From: Styela clava
Lineage: Eukaryota > Chordata > Ascidiacea > Stolidobranchia > Styelidae
DNA length: 64,000 bases
Direction of reading: 5' to 3'
Assembly: GCF_964204865.1 (NCBI RefSeq)
Contig: NC_135263.1
Location: forward strand, 498,501 to 562,500
Shown piece after piece: positions 35,415 through 46,293 of this stretch (its first letter is position 1; the number at the start of each line of letters is the position of its first letter). The position numbers were made by a program, and so were the translations under genes. Below the pieces are notes generated by a model that was not told the origin of the DNA, ran no database searches, and saw only the letters and a program-made list of their open reading frames with translations.

Positions 35415-38400
35415 CTATTCAAAGTCAGAATCATCGCTGTCATCATCTCCTCCCCGAATTGTTTTCTTCTGTTTTCCGAGAAACGTTATCGGCTTTTTTG
35501 ACCCAGTTTTTGTCGAATCGGGGGGGTTCATGAGGTCCCCAGAATAGTTGATGACTTGTCCGCATCCGAGTCGCCATTCTAACATATCTGTCGAGAAATC
35601 GTCGCAGTTTCCGAGATCGGTGAAGCCGACAATGTAGTCCTGGAAGAAATTTAAAAACAGTTTCATAAGTTGCTGTTAAATGCTGAACAGCGTGTCAATA
35701 ATGACCCCAAACCTGCGTCTGGGGTGAAAAAACAGAACCTGGGCCATTTTGAACATATTCTACGACAGCGGTTCTAAAATCGGGCAATATCGCCCCTGGG
35801 CCGAAAGACAGTGATTATGACAGTTGCCGAAATCAGTGAAGCCAATGACACATTCCCGGAAAAAAGTAGTATTTTGCCATGAGACACTTTGTTAAAATTT
35901 TTGCTCAGAATGTCTACCCATGCAAATTGCTGATATGTGGAAGCCCACCCAAGTGGACAATGTAACATTTAGGATTTTTTACAGGTTCTGAACGATGTTC
36001 TCTCTACGCAAGACTCGGAGGGGTTACCAATCCAGAAAATAATGGAATCCTGTCAGTTATCACCCAATTTATTGCAACAGGACAGGAGCTAATAAAACCG
36101 TATTGACTTGTTTTATTAAATTTTATTAGCGACTAGGGACCCCCATCCCATACCCCCCTCCAAAAATGGCAAATCCTAGTCTCACAACTAGGGCTGTCCA
36201 AAATCGAATAATTTTTTGATTCGAATCGAATCGAATATTTTCGCCGAATCGAACCGAATAATCGAATATTATTGCGCAATAGTAAATCTGTCTCTATTAT
36301 TCAATAAACGCCTGCCCTTCGATGTTGTGGTAACGTATGTGCAGTTACATCAAAAGAGATCACACGCTTGTATGAACTGGTCAAAAAAATTGGAGAACTC
36401 CAAAATTTGGGTCTCGAAAACTGTTGAGTGTTAAGAGTAAAAATTGCACTATTCAAAAATTGCAATCTCAATTTTGATGGATTCAGTTTTAGTAGGACAT
36501 ATAAAGCCTGTAGATGCTATTTTAATCCTATTCACTAGTCTTTATGTTTTTTTGTGTAATTTTCAGCAAAATAATAACAACCATCAATATAGATAAAACT
36601 GTTGCTCAAGTTCAAAATTGCTTTTAAAATTCCAAGCTAGTTTGATGACAATATTATTTGAGGACTATAATATTGTTAGTGTACAACAGCCATCAAAATG
36701 CAAGAGTGCAATTGTTTGTCTTGGTATATAGATGGATAATACAGTAATGCCATCATGAGAAATTACAAATTCCATTTAAAGAAGGTATTGCCATCATAAG
36801 GATCCCAAAACACCTGTTTCAGCTTTGAGTTGCCTGTACCATGTTCCTATAATAACTAACTCAACAGCTTCAAATCGATTCTATTTATAGAACTATCGTT
36901 TTCTAAATTGTCTCCTTTTTCTCCTTGTTCTCTCTCAAAAACGTCACGATCGACTATACCTTGTTATGATGACCACGCATGAAATGGCTAATCACGTGCC
37001 ACCGGGCGGGCATTAGTAATGACATGTTTATCACAAAATGAAGGCGAGAGAAATATCGGGAAACCAATTAAGCAAGCCGGGAGCGAGAGTGGTCTGAGCT
37101 CGGAGCGCCGCCGCTTGCCCGATGAAAAACATCCCGTAAAGGTGGTTTCCGCTTTATGTACCGGTACCTAATTTTAGCGATTCGAAAATTAGCCGAAAAA
37201 CGATTCGAATAATTTGCGATTCGATTCGATTTCGAATATTTGGTTCGCTTGGACAGCCCTACTCACAACAGTAAGTTGCTAGTGAGGGCGCTTCAGAAGT
37301 ATGTGTACCAATATGGAGGTAACTAATTTTGTTCGCCTACTTCACATCAAGTTGTGTAAACTGACTGAAACTTATGGGTAGGGGGTATATTCACTTGGCT
37401 AACACAGACATTCACTGAGCTGGTAATAAAACCATAATAAGGGAAAATCGGAATAAAATTATGACCTAACGCTAACCTGGTGAAAATACTACGGGATTAC
37501 CCTAACTCAGATAAATATTCCAAACACAAACCTTAGTTTTTCCATCAATAACCAGCGCTAACGTTGGAATAACTTTTATTCTGAGTCGTTGCGTCAGGAA
37601 CGGAGCTTTCTCAACGTCCAGTTTGATAAACTTTGTCTCAAGATGTTTCCTTGAAAGAGTTTCAAGATGGCTGTCTAGGATTTTACATCTGAACAAATAA
37701 ATGGAAGTCAGTATAAAGCAGTGGTTACCAACCATATATGGCCTGTGGCCTCTTCCTGGAGGCTTTTAGCACTCATGCCCGAAATTAGGGCCAAAATTTA
37801 GAAGTGGAAGGATATTTACGGACCGGGAGAGAAGGAAGTGCCCGCAATTCCGAAAGGGGCCGATACCGGTATGATTAACTAAAATATCGGTATAATTGAA
37901 TTGTGGCGAATATGCACATGCTTTAACTGTGATAATGACGTAACAATTGGTGATAACTCGAACACAAAAAAGTACAAACATAAAGTGTCAAACTGTCTCA
38001 CGCAAGATCGGCGGGCTATATTGGATCATTACGGGCTGTGGTTGGAGAACCACTGCTCTCACCTGATAGTTAAATGACAGCCTATTAGCAATCTACAGAG
38101 GAGGCCACTCAAATGTGGATCGGGCCATAGGATGTTGACTTACCTGAATGTTGTATTCTTATAGAAATGACAGACAACCAATTTATTTTCTTTGCATTCA
38201 TCGAAGAAATCTTTCTCAGAAGGAATTTCACCCAGGACACCATGACCCTTCGCCATCCATTCCTGACAAAAATAAAACATTTCATTACTTATCGATCTTG
38301 ATCAGTAAGTATGTTGATAGGTATTTGTTTGTTTGTCTGTCTGTTTGTTTGTCTGTTAGACACTTTTGTATCTTACGCGATATCTCACGAAAGCGAGGTT

Positions 38401-39570
38401 GAATCTGCTCCAAATTTTGCATGTGCATTCATCATATCTCGAACTAGAAGCCTATTGATTTTGGATGAATTATGCCGTATAATTAGCGAGTTATTAATTA
38501 ATTAGTGATTGACACACGGTGCCGCTGTGGAGTAAGAGCGGATGATTCGAAACCGCAGTTTCTGTTTTGGGGGATCCCCTAACTTTCGATCGATTTCTCT
38601 GACCGATATTCTCGTTTCTGTGTCAGGGAGTTATTTGTAGTCATGGTTTCAACCGGCAGAGTTAATGACAGTTCGATCTTTAACCATGGCTGGAGAAGTT
38701 TTCAAGTGTGCAAACTACCATGAAATATCTGCCTAAATGCAGCTTAGTAGTTTATCAAAATTAAAGTTTCAAATATAAAATTCAACATGAAACTTTTAAA
38801 TTATTATTATGAATTAAAATTTTTTTAAATTTATGAGCTGAAAAGGATAGATTTTATCATTTTAAAAATGATTAGATGGTTCGGGGCTGGAGCCACTAAA
38901 ATGGTAAGCTAAGCTCAGCTACACCAAAATGTGACAGCTCCGTGGTTACAGACTCCGAGCTCAGATTTCCCAGTACTGCTCTTAACAGTGTTAATCGAAG
39001 TCCAAAATACTTTATACCAGTGTTCACTCGAAGGAAATTATGAGAGCAAAGGTGCCCAGCGGTTGAAAAACTTCTCTTTAGAAACAAAAATATGGCGATT
39101 TCACAATCTCTAAAAAACTGCGAAAGTGAAAAAGTGCGCTTATAGTGAACACTGCTCTACACAGAAATTGAAAAATTCAAGTTAACCGAGTGCTATTACT
39201 AGTCTTAACAATATTTTTTGAGCTTTATTAAGCGGCACGGTTTGACAGAGTGGAAAACATGGATAAACAAAGAAATAAATCCTTTATTCTTAAAAAAGTA
39301 GCAAGAAAAAAAATGAATAATTAATATAATAAATTTAGCACAATTGTTTTATTATTACAACCTAAATCCTTTTTTTTTTCAAAAACACAAAAAAATAAGA
39401 AGTCTCACTTGTCTCTGTGCCTGTGATTTCTTCATAGCCTGCATTCTCCTCTCTCTCAATTTCTCCAGATCATCGTCGTCCATTTTATCGAGACGATTAA
39501 TCTCGGCATCGAGCTGCTCTTCGACAGCTTTTGCAGCTTGTAATACTTGATTTTCGATTATTCCTTCCAT
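35415..39570 (-). CDS. TXNDC9: TXNDC9, phosducin-like thioredoxin-fold protein
   Basis: Four exons, minus strand: 39409-39570, 38144-38262, 37532-37688 and 35415-35639. They total 663 nt, giving 220 residues (human 226), with phases closing exactly. Exon 1 is a coiled-coil-like N-terminus ([20 protein letters not shown]). Exon 2 has [20 protein letters not shown] and [11 protein letters not shown]. Exon 3 supplies [27 protein letters not shown] and [16 protein letters not shown]. Exon 4 has [20 protein letters not shown] and the acidic tail [10 protein letters not shown]. As in the family, the redox CxxC is absent: the site reads FRCKILD. TXNDC9 binds the CCT/TRiC chaperonin and affects actin and tubulin folding. 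Introns 2 and 3 carry hAT-type elements. Confidence 0.96.
36189..37261. mobile_element. non-autonomous hAT element, 1073 bp, copy 2
   Basis: Perfect ends TAGGGCTGTCCAA and TTGGACAGCCCTA with an exact 8-bp target duplication ctcacaac (36181-36188 and 37262-37269). Collinear with 30763-31852 and better preserved at the termini. It lies in TXNDC9 intron 3. Confidence 0.94.
37719..38055. mobile_element. hAT-like MITE, ~337 bp
   Basis: Ends CAGTGGTTACCAACC and GGTTGGAGAACCACTG are inverted. No 8-bp direct repeat can be seen at the borders, so the copy is old or one end is approximate. It fills most of TXNDC9 intron 2. Confidence 0.6.
38283..38513. repeat. dispersed repeat, copy 2
   Basis: Second copy of the repeat at 13750-13968, same orientation. 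It lies in TXNDC9 intron 1, immediately upstream (5') of exon 2. The frames of about 60-80 codons across it contain the (TGTT)n run and are not genes. Confidence 0.8.
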
Positions 39571-41604
39571 TTTGTTAGAAAATTCGACTCAAAAAGGTTT
39601 AATTAGCGTAAAATGTTTCTATAACATACAAAACAAACATTTTAATAAAACTCTAACATCTCTAAGACAAAAATAATTGCTTATTCAAGAAGTACCAAAA
39701 ATGTTTACATTAAATACTTCATTATATTAGAATTTTGGCACCAAAATGTCAAATTTAAAAGTTACAAAACACAGCAAATTGGATTCTAGAAACTATTACA
39801 GAATAAATTAGTATTAATTCTAGAATATACAGTAAATTAGGAAAAATTACGGAAACTGAATTGAAGTTGAAAAGTTAAAATAAGATTGAACATGTTTTTA
39901 TAATTTAAAAAATAAATGTTTTAATAAAACTCTAAACTTAAAACAAAAAATGAAATGTAGGAAGTACCATACATTTCAGATTTAAATTAAAATCCATGCC
40001 AGAATAATAAGTAAAATAATGGATATTTATAAGAAAATATATTCTAAAGCATCTGATATATTTGTTTGTATGAAACATAGACCAATAACTGTTTTTGTCA
40101 AAACCAAGTTAAATCAAGCTGACTAGCAATGTTGCTAATAATGTTCCTTAAATTAAATAATACTAAAAAATTTTGATACTAAATCTGACAAAGTAAATGA
40201 TATCTAAAAAGTACAGACACAATTTTTAAAAATATATTCAGCACATTGAATGATCACAGGAATACTGTTCTGCTTTGTATTTCAAAACTGACTAAACAAA
40301 GTTGGTTTATGTTAAAAGAATTAGATATTTCGCTAAAATTACCACCGATCTGAAACTAATACAGTGAAATTAAATAAAAAGTCATGGACCAACAAAACAG
40401 TGGGATTTTAAACAGTGGAACAAAATAACAAAACAGGAAATATATATTCTGTATATATAGTCATTTCAAATCGAATAGTAAATTGTTCAAATCGATTCAG
40501 AAGAAAATTTCAGATAGCCACCATCTTGTTTTTATTGTTCGCCAAAGGTCAGGGTAAATTAGTCAAATTTTTTTTTTACAACGTAAAAAAGTAAAAACAT
40601 AAGGTGTTAAGCTATTCCACTCAAGTTGGACAGGCGATAATTGACCTGCCATGGTTTGGGAACCACTGCACTAGAACATACACAACAGTCAAACATGGGT
40701 AGGCAATGCTGAAACAGAAAGATTCCAGTCCTTCTAAAACTTTTAGTACATCATGATAAATTCATTATGCGTTTTTTGGTCTCTATTTTTTGTAAAGTTT
40801 TAACTTTACTCTAAGCGCAATTTATAAATTTCTTTCGTGCATTAGCGAATAAATATGTGATTAAGATATTGAATACTATTCATGTTATAATCCGTCCCAC
40901 CGAGGACTTCATTTTGCCACATTCGGCCCGTCAATTAGAGAAGTTCCCCACCCCTGTTCTAAACTATAGTATCCACTTGCGTATCAATAGCCAATTATAC
41001 AGAGCCTAGTTTAAAGTGGACAAATATGAAGAGGCCCTATAAAAGAAGTCAGTATTGAAGATTGGATATTAGAAGATATTAGAAATGCTGGGAGAAAGTA
41101 CAATGAGTAAGCCTGCCGACAATCACTAAAGTATATAGCAGAGAGGGGTGTGCAACATTTTTTGTCAGTAGGCCATATAACCAACTACAGGAATTTAGTT
41201 TTTCCATGAACACAACAAATTGAAAATTCTCACAATGGAAAGTCTATCACTTACAGTGGTAAAGGCACCGGGCAATACGGCAAAAGATTAACACAGCGAC
41301 AAGAGCAAAAAATAACACTATATATTTATTTCTATGTGAGCGCCTTTTCAAACCTAACTTTTATATTGGGATTTTATGCTTAATGATGAAATTACTGAGT
41401 AATGACAAGGGCCACCACAGCAAAAGGCTTGGCAGGTTCAGTTGTGGGCCACAAGCCGCTACACGCCCTTGGTATAGAGTATTTACACATAGTTTTGGGC
41501 GTTTCTTCTTATGCACTATGAATATCTGAGACGTAGAAAAGCAAATCTATTCTGTCCAGGAAGAAATTGGCACAATCGGGCAGTCAAATCATGTTATGGA
41601 ATGT
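39571..41604. other. spacer between TXNDC9 and the UPF0193 gene
   Basis: Very AT-rich DNA, no gene recognised. A piece near 40640-40680 ('gggaaccactgcactag') and another near 40915-40965 ('cattcggcccgtcaatta', 'ccccacccctg') look like ends of hAT-like MITEs. Confidence 0.5.
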
Positions 41605-42255
41605 TTATTCTCCCCCTTCTGCTTCTTCCTGTTCGTCCAACGCTTTTTCTAACAGTTCAGTTCGGTGCTTATCTATGACTTCCATCTCTCTGATAAGCTG
41701 GGATATCTGGGTATTGATAACAGATCTGTGCTGCTTTCCTTGTCCGAGTTTTTCCATTTCGTTTAAAAATTGACGACGTTCGACAATTTCTTCCTGAATT
41801 TCCTCAAAGCGATCTTTCTGGGGGGGAGGTTCGATTTTTCGTACAATTTTCCTTTTCGGAATTTTTTCAATGTCTTCCCCGTATGCCATCATATTTGCAA
41901 GTCTTTGCTTTTCTTTGTCGAGCGATCGAATCGGCTTTGGAACAAACTGTGGGCGCTCGTACGCACCTGTTTGCTCGATTTTATCTAAAGTTCGCATGTT
42001 ACTTGATACAGTAATTCGATGAGGCTTCATTTTTGGGGGTGATCGCTTTTTCACGTCGCTCGAAGTTGGTGCGACACGGGTAGGAAGACTTTTACCCCCT
42101 TTCATTGACTCGCTTAATTGTCGTCGCTGAAAGTTAGTCAACCGTGACTCTTCCATCATGACTTTTAACAGATCTTGAGTCTCTTTGCTGTACGCAGGTC
42201 GTTCCGCTTGGCCAAACAGCCCGCCTTTCGCTACAGGCCAGCTGTTAGATGCCAT
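41605..42255 (-). CDS. C22orf23: UPF0193 family protein (C22orf23/EVG1-like)
   Basis: A single uninterrupted frame of 216 residues (human C22orf23 is 217). It contains the N-terminal MASNSWPVAKGGLFGQAERP and YSKETQDLLKVMMEESRLTN followed by FQRRQLSESMKGGKSLP, a basic Pro-rich middle, RSLDKEKQRLANMMAYGEDI, and a long C-terminal coiled coil (KDRFEEIQEEIVERRQFLNE onward) ending in EEAEGGE. The family is conserved in animals and unicellular eukaryotes with cilia, but its biochemical role is not established. The start is the first Met and aligns with the family start. Confidence 0.9.
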   Translation of the reverse strand: MASNSWPVAKGGLFGQAERPAYSKETQDLLKVMMEESRLTNFQRRQLSESMKGGKSLPTRVAPTSSDVKKRSPPKMKPHRITVSSNMRTLDKIEQTGAYERPQFVPKPIRSLDKEKQRLANMMAYGEDIEKIPKRKIVRKIEPPPQKDRFEEIQEEIVERRQFLNEMEKLGQGKQHRSVINTQISQLIREMEVIDKHRTELLEKALDEQEEAEGGE

Positions 42256-43359
42256 TTTGTTTTCAAAATTATTCAGACAGACAATAGTAATGCCTAAACT
42301 AAATTAAATCTAAATCAAACAAAAAGATGTTAAAATCAATGAACATCACTGTGCGATGAAAGTCGAATATGTTCATATTAAAGTTCAGGCCGGAATCTTA
42401 TTACCAGGGGTCAGAATTTCTGACCACTAACAGTGGTGGCAATAGAGAGCATTGGGCAGACTTGAGATTCTTAACAGGGGATTAAAGAGGGCCAAAGTTT
42501 TAAGTTTCTGTATGTTGTATTTTGGAAATGGAGTCCGAGTCGAGTTTTTAGGTTTCCTGGGTTAGAATTTCTTCCGGTGTTTAAAACCAAAATTTGGGAC
42601 TTACCATATAGAGAAGTCATGAGTTTTACTCCTAGTTTGAGAAAATAAAAGCAATCATAAAAATATCCGAAATGGACAGAGGACAAAGCACACATCACGC
42701 CAATCACAAGTGTACTGAATGAAAAAATAATGATACAATATCTCTAGAGGCTACTATGTTATTTCACAATGATTTTAAAAATTCGAAGCAGTATTGTGGG
42801 TTGGTTCAATTGCTTCGAGTCGTCGTTTTTTAACTCCTGGCATAGTGAAACACACACTATTTTTTTGTATACAAGTCTGCTCAAAGCAAGATTTCATGCC
42901 AACAACTATAAGGGAAAACAGTACTGATAAAATAATTGGAAGCTGCCCGATACTGCAACAGCTTTACATAGGATTATTTTGACAAAGATGTCAGATATTA
43001 TATTTAATCTACATTATCAGCAATAAACCCCCAAAAACCCGACCCAAACCCTGAAAAAAACTTTTGTACTAAGAGTTCCACTAATATAATAGAAAGACTT
43101 GGGAAGACCGTGGGCCAAATCCAGTCTGTTGGGCAAACTAATCTGGCCCGCCTGGGAGTTTGTTGAGATTGCGATCAAATTTAGTTTTGGTGCAAGACTT
43201 ACAGTTTCCGCTTTTGCTATTGTAACACTGTAAATATCGTTCCTAACATGTAACTTTTTATGTCACACTCACATGGCCCTTCAGTCTAGGTGGGCATAAT
43301 TTTTGGCCCCTGGTTCAAAAACTTTGACCGCCCCTGGTCTTTATTATTCTGGAAAAAAT
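42256..43359. other. spacer between UPF0193 gene and ELP5
   Basis: No gene recognised. The left part will hold the promoter or leader of the UPF0193 gene. The right part (43105-43340) is a diverged hAT-like MITE described separately. Confidence 0.5.
43105..43340. mobile_element. hAT-like MITE ('ggcccgcc' family), copy 3
   Basis: Shares 'ctggcccgcctggg' and 'gcccttcagtctaggtgggc' with the copies at 27190 and 29112. The right end 'actttgaccgcccctgg' reads inverted as CCAGGGGCGGTCAAAGT. It sits 20 bp past the ELP5 stop codon, so it probably forms part of that gene's 3' untranslated region. Confidence 0.6.
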
Positions 43360-44397
43360 TCAAAAATCCAGATCATCATCCGGATCTTCTTCATCAAAGT
43401 CATCGGCATCATCAGGTTCATAATAAATGAAACCAGATGCTGACACTCCTCTTGTTGTTTCTGAAGATGATGCGGGCTCTCCTCTTGTTGTTTCTGAAGA
43501 TAGTGCAGGCTCTCCTCTTGTTTCATCGTCCATTTTTACTTCGAGGTGCGGAGTTTTCTTGATATATGGCATCACCAGTTTACTTCTAGCTTCTTTTTCG
43601 TCTTTGCTCAAAGATAAATTAAAAGTTGATGAAACTATATTATCATCCTCCTTTGAAATGGGACTTTCCCCTCCCTGTGAAAGATCCACATCTTTGATAC
43701 GCTTCTCCGTTACCCAAGGTTTAGAGCTGATTAGTAGTCCATTTGCTATCGAGAATATTTCAATGAATTCAGTTACTTTGCCATGTTTCTTTTTGTGTAA
43801 AATTTTGCACAAATTTGATGATTTTGGAACACTGGTTTTGTCGTTTGTAGAGATGCTAGAAATTTCTTTTTCTGTGACCAAGTCAACAATATTATTCGCT
43901 AAATATTCAAAACAGTTTATCGTAGCAGAGTCGCACAAATCGCGATGTAAAAGTCCAAAAATCGAAGTTTTTCCACCTTCTTTTGAAAAATTTTGTTGAA
44001 AATGTTGAAACATAAAAGTTATTTGTTGAACATTGCAATGCCATAGGAGATTCGTAAAGGAGTCAATAACAAGAGCAACATTTTTCGACCCCGGGGAATC
44101 CCCTATTGTTTTCACAAAATCAAAATTGGCGGTTACTTTACTGGGGCTATTGAGGTCGTTCCATCCCAATGGGTCGCTCGCAAAGTCATGAATAATGATT
44201 TTATCTCTCGTTCCAGTAAAAACTTGGTCGACGAACTCAAATTGCAACTTTTCAAATAAAAATACATGGATTACATCAAATTTTTTGGCAAAATTATTCA
44301 TGAAAACATAAAATAAATCCCGACCTTGAACAGATACTTGATCAGTTAGCAATGTAAAGTCCGAAGACTCATGGCCTGATATGATTTCTGATAGCAT
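43360..44397 (-). CDS. ELP5: Elongator complex subunit ELP5
   Basis: Intronless frame of 345 residues. Diagnostic blocks: IIIHDFASDPLGWND near residue 90, ALVIDSFTNLLWHC near 130, SIFGLLHRDLCD near 168, the STFNLSLSKDEKEARSKLVM block, and the C-terminal signature FIYYEPDDADDFDEEDPDDD then LDF. ELP5 forms the ELP4-ELP5-ELP6 RecA-like hexamer of Elongator, needed for wobble-uridine modification of tRNA; as usual for the family it lacks a Walker ATPase motif. An 11-residue repeat (TRGEPA-SSET) occurs about two and a half times at residues ~293-318, from a 33-bp DNA repeat. A long antisense frame exists but is a shadow. BBLN lies 348 bp upstream on the same strand. Confidence 0.94.
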   Translation of the reverse strand: MLSEIISGHESSDFTLLTDQVSVQGRDLFYVFMNNFAKKFDVIHVFLFEKLQFEFVDQVFTGTRDKIIIHDFASDPLGWNDLNSPSKVTANFDFVKTIGDSPGSKNVALVIDSFTNLLWHCNVQQITFMFQHFQQNFSKEGGKTSIFGLLHRDLCDSATINCFEYLANNIVDLVTEKEISSISTNDKTSVPKSSNLCKILHKKKHGKVTEFIEIFSIANGLLISSKPWVTEKRIKDVDLSQGGESPISKEDDNIVSSTFNLSLSKDEKEARSKLVMPYIKKTPHLEVKMDDETRGEPALSSETTRGEPASSSETTRGVSASGFIYYEPDDADDFDEEDPDDDLDF

Positions 44398-44745
44398 GAT
44401 TAGAATAAAAAAAAATAAAATAAAAAACGAGATGATCAGGCAAAGTGAAGAATAAATAATCCAGTTACAACTTTAAACTTTTATTTAAATTTGTACCAAA
44501 TTATTTGAGTGATTTTATGAAGCAACTTACGATGATAAAATTGGCAGCGAATATTGGGGTATGATTACTTCTGGTTTAAATAATTTTGGTTTCAAATTTG
44601 CGATTAAAAATATAACAGTAAAATGGCATGTAATAATTGATGAATAATTATGGTCACTTTAAAATAAAATATTAATATGAAGTATAAAGCGGGCAAAGAA
44701 ATTCGAGAATTTCCTTATCACACACCAAATCTGGCAACTAAAGTT
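44398..44745. other. short spacer between BBLN and ELP5
   Basis: 348 bp, AT-rich, no gene. It contains the ELP5 start region and the BBLN 3' end. The short same-strand spacing would fit either separate promoters or a two-gene transcript (ascidians have operons with trans-splicing), but no leader acceptor can be proven by eye. Confidence 0.5.
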
Positions 44746-45000
44746 TTATGAATTCCTAGATCCTTCTGGTTCGTTCGTGTCTTCTGCGCTTTCTTGTAAA
44801 AATTCTTTAATCCGATCCGTTAAAGTCGACGCTTGTTGGTCTAACGTGTCGACGCACTCTTCTAGACGATTCAAAATTGAGTTCAAATTTTCTATTTCTT
44901 CTTCTGCAGCTGTATCGTTGCCGTTAGTTACGATGGTTTCGTTCGGTGCCAACTTATTGTCCCCAATGTTCTTTCCGTCACCGTCAGCTGCCATCGGCAA
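44746..45000 (-). CDS. BBLN: bublin coiled-coil protein (UPF0184, C9orf16-like)
   Basis: Intronless 84-residue frame (human BBLN 83). It has an acidic, disordered N-terminus, then a single coiled coil with the family core NLNSILNRLEECVDTLDQQA-STLTDRIKEFLQES, and an acidic tail. In vertebrates and nematodes this small protein is linked to intermediate-filament-associated apical structures. The small size makes the call depend on the coiled-coil core and length. Confidence 0.85.
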   Translation of the reverse strand: MPMAADGDGKNIGDNKLAPNETIVTNGNDTAAEEEIENLNSILNRLEECVDTLDQQASTLTDRIKEFLQESAEDTNEPEGSRNS

Positions 45001-45942
45001 AAAATGAAACGTCAGACTTCGGAAACAAATTTCAATTTTTTCAAATTATTTTTAAGGCTTTTCAATGGGAGATTATCATGCTATAATTTCTAATTATTAA
45101 AAAATTAAAAACAGAATAATTAGGATTATACAGTGATGCATTAAATTAACACGTAAAAATATATTAGAAATAGCAAAAATTATAACTGTATAAAGAATTG
45201 GTGGCATAGGATTGAAGAATACAGAGGAGATAGGGCTATGCCAACTTTAGCACAGTTTGAGCTGGCGTAGTGGTTAGGGTGTCAGACTATTATGACATGT
45301 GAAAGATCTTGGGTTAAATTGTCAAGAATTACTAAGGGTGTAAAAAATTGTGTAAGCCAGCGGTTTCTAAAGAGGGTGATTTGCTAAGTCGGCACCGAAA
45401 ATTGAACTCAAGTCAAGTTGGCAAGTTTAATTTTTCCAGTCAGTAAATAAATAAAAAATAAATGAATACGAAATATATAAAAAAAATTAAAATTACACAG
45501 TTTTGCTGGGGAAGGGAAGTCGTGAGGAACCAAAGCTGGTTATCGAGTAGCGACACCCTGCTCAACCAAGTTCCAGAGTATGAGTATAAGTTTATTTCGA
45601 CTCCATAATCAGCAATAGCCGATAAAATAATGGATGAAAACAAAAGTAACTGATTATAGAATCGGGGAAGCGAACAAAACCTCGAGTAAGGTTTGAAACG
45701 TACAGATTTTAGATGGAAAGGTATTGATAAAAGATGTAGTTCGTGTTCACTCACCCAAAAGTAAAAAAAATAGTTAAGGCACGCACGCACACACACACAC
45801 AATCATCGAGACATGATACTGCTGTACTGTCGGAAGTTTAGCAAACATGAGTGATTTTTTCAGTATTAGTGAAACCTTGCTTCACTTGACTATAAAAGTT
45901 ATTGAAATCTGACAGTGGAGATGAATCAAACAGTTACACAAT
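45001..45942. other. spacer between ELOC and BBLN, with SINE-like repeat
   Basis: No protein gene. A tRNA-derived SINE-like element lies at about 45248-45470. A short CA run (about 45784-45802) gives rise to part of a spurious 120-codon minus-strand frame. Confidence 0.5.
45248..45470 (+). mobile_element. tRNA-derived SINE-like element
   Basis: The head has a good polymerase III A-box (TGGCGTAGTGGTTAGGG) and, 45 bp later, a degraded B-box (GGGTTAAATTG). An unrelated body follows, ending in an A-rich repeat tail (aaataaataaaaaataaatg). This is the usual SINE layout. Borders are approximate; no target duplication was confirmed. Confidence 0.6.
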
Positions 45943-46293
45943 TTAACAATCAAGAAAATTCGCTGCCATTAAAAGTTCCAACGCAATTTCAGGGGCAATC
46001 GGGAACTCCGGCATTTCCATTGAAGTATTGCTGAAACGATATTTATAAGCAAAGTATTGACAAACTTTCGCTAAGACGTGAGAAGGAATTTCTTTAAAAC
46101 AAATCTCATTCGTCTCGTTCTCGGCGAATCTACCGGGCCCGCTCAGCATGGCTTTGATCGTCCCCGACGTCATCGCGTAGTCTCGGTTCACAATAAATTT
46201 GTGTCCATCAGATGAAACGATTCGAATATACGCAGAGTCTGGGCCTTCACAGCCTCCAAATAAATTTCCCTTGTCATATTTTTCATCCCCCAT
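45943..46293 (-). CDS. ELOC: elongin C (ELOC)
   Basis: Intronless frame of 116 residues (human 112). Highly conserved BTB/SKP1-like fold: [80 protein letters not shown], ending DC exactly like other animals. Elongin C pairs with elongin B to link substrate receptors (VHL and SOCS-box proteins) to CUL2/CUL5 ubiquitin ligases and also joins elongin A. The start is the Met before [20 protein letters not shown] 100-codon frame starting at 46490 overlaps the start in another frame (see findings). Confidence 0.98.
   Translation of the reverse strand: MGDEKYDKGNLFGGCEGPDSAYIRIVSSDGHKFIVNRDYAMTSGTIKAMLSGPGRFAENETNEICFKEIPSHVLAKVCQYFAYKYRFSNTSMEMPEFPIAPEIALELLMAANFLDC

Noticed and set aside
43427-43999. 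190-codon plus-strand open frame
   Set aside because: Antisense shadow of ELP5; Ser/Leu-rich composition is explained by the complement of its acidic and Lys-rich codons.
45262-45320. Functional tRNA gene
   Set aside because: The A-box is good but the B-box is degraded and no cloverleaf can be drawn; it is followed by a SINE-type body and A-rich tail.
45440-45802. 120-codon minus-strand frame
   Set aside because: It begins in a CA repeat and ends in a Phe/Ile-rich translation of the SINE-like A-rich tail.
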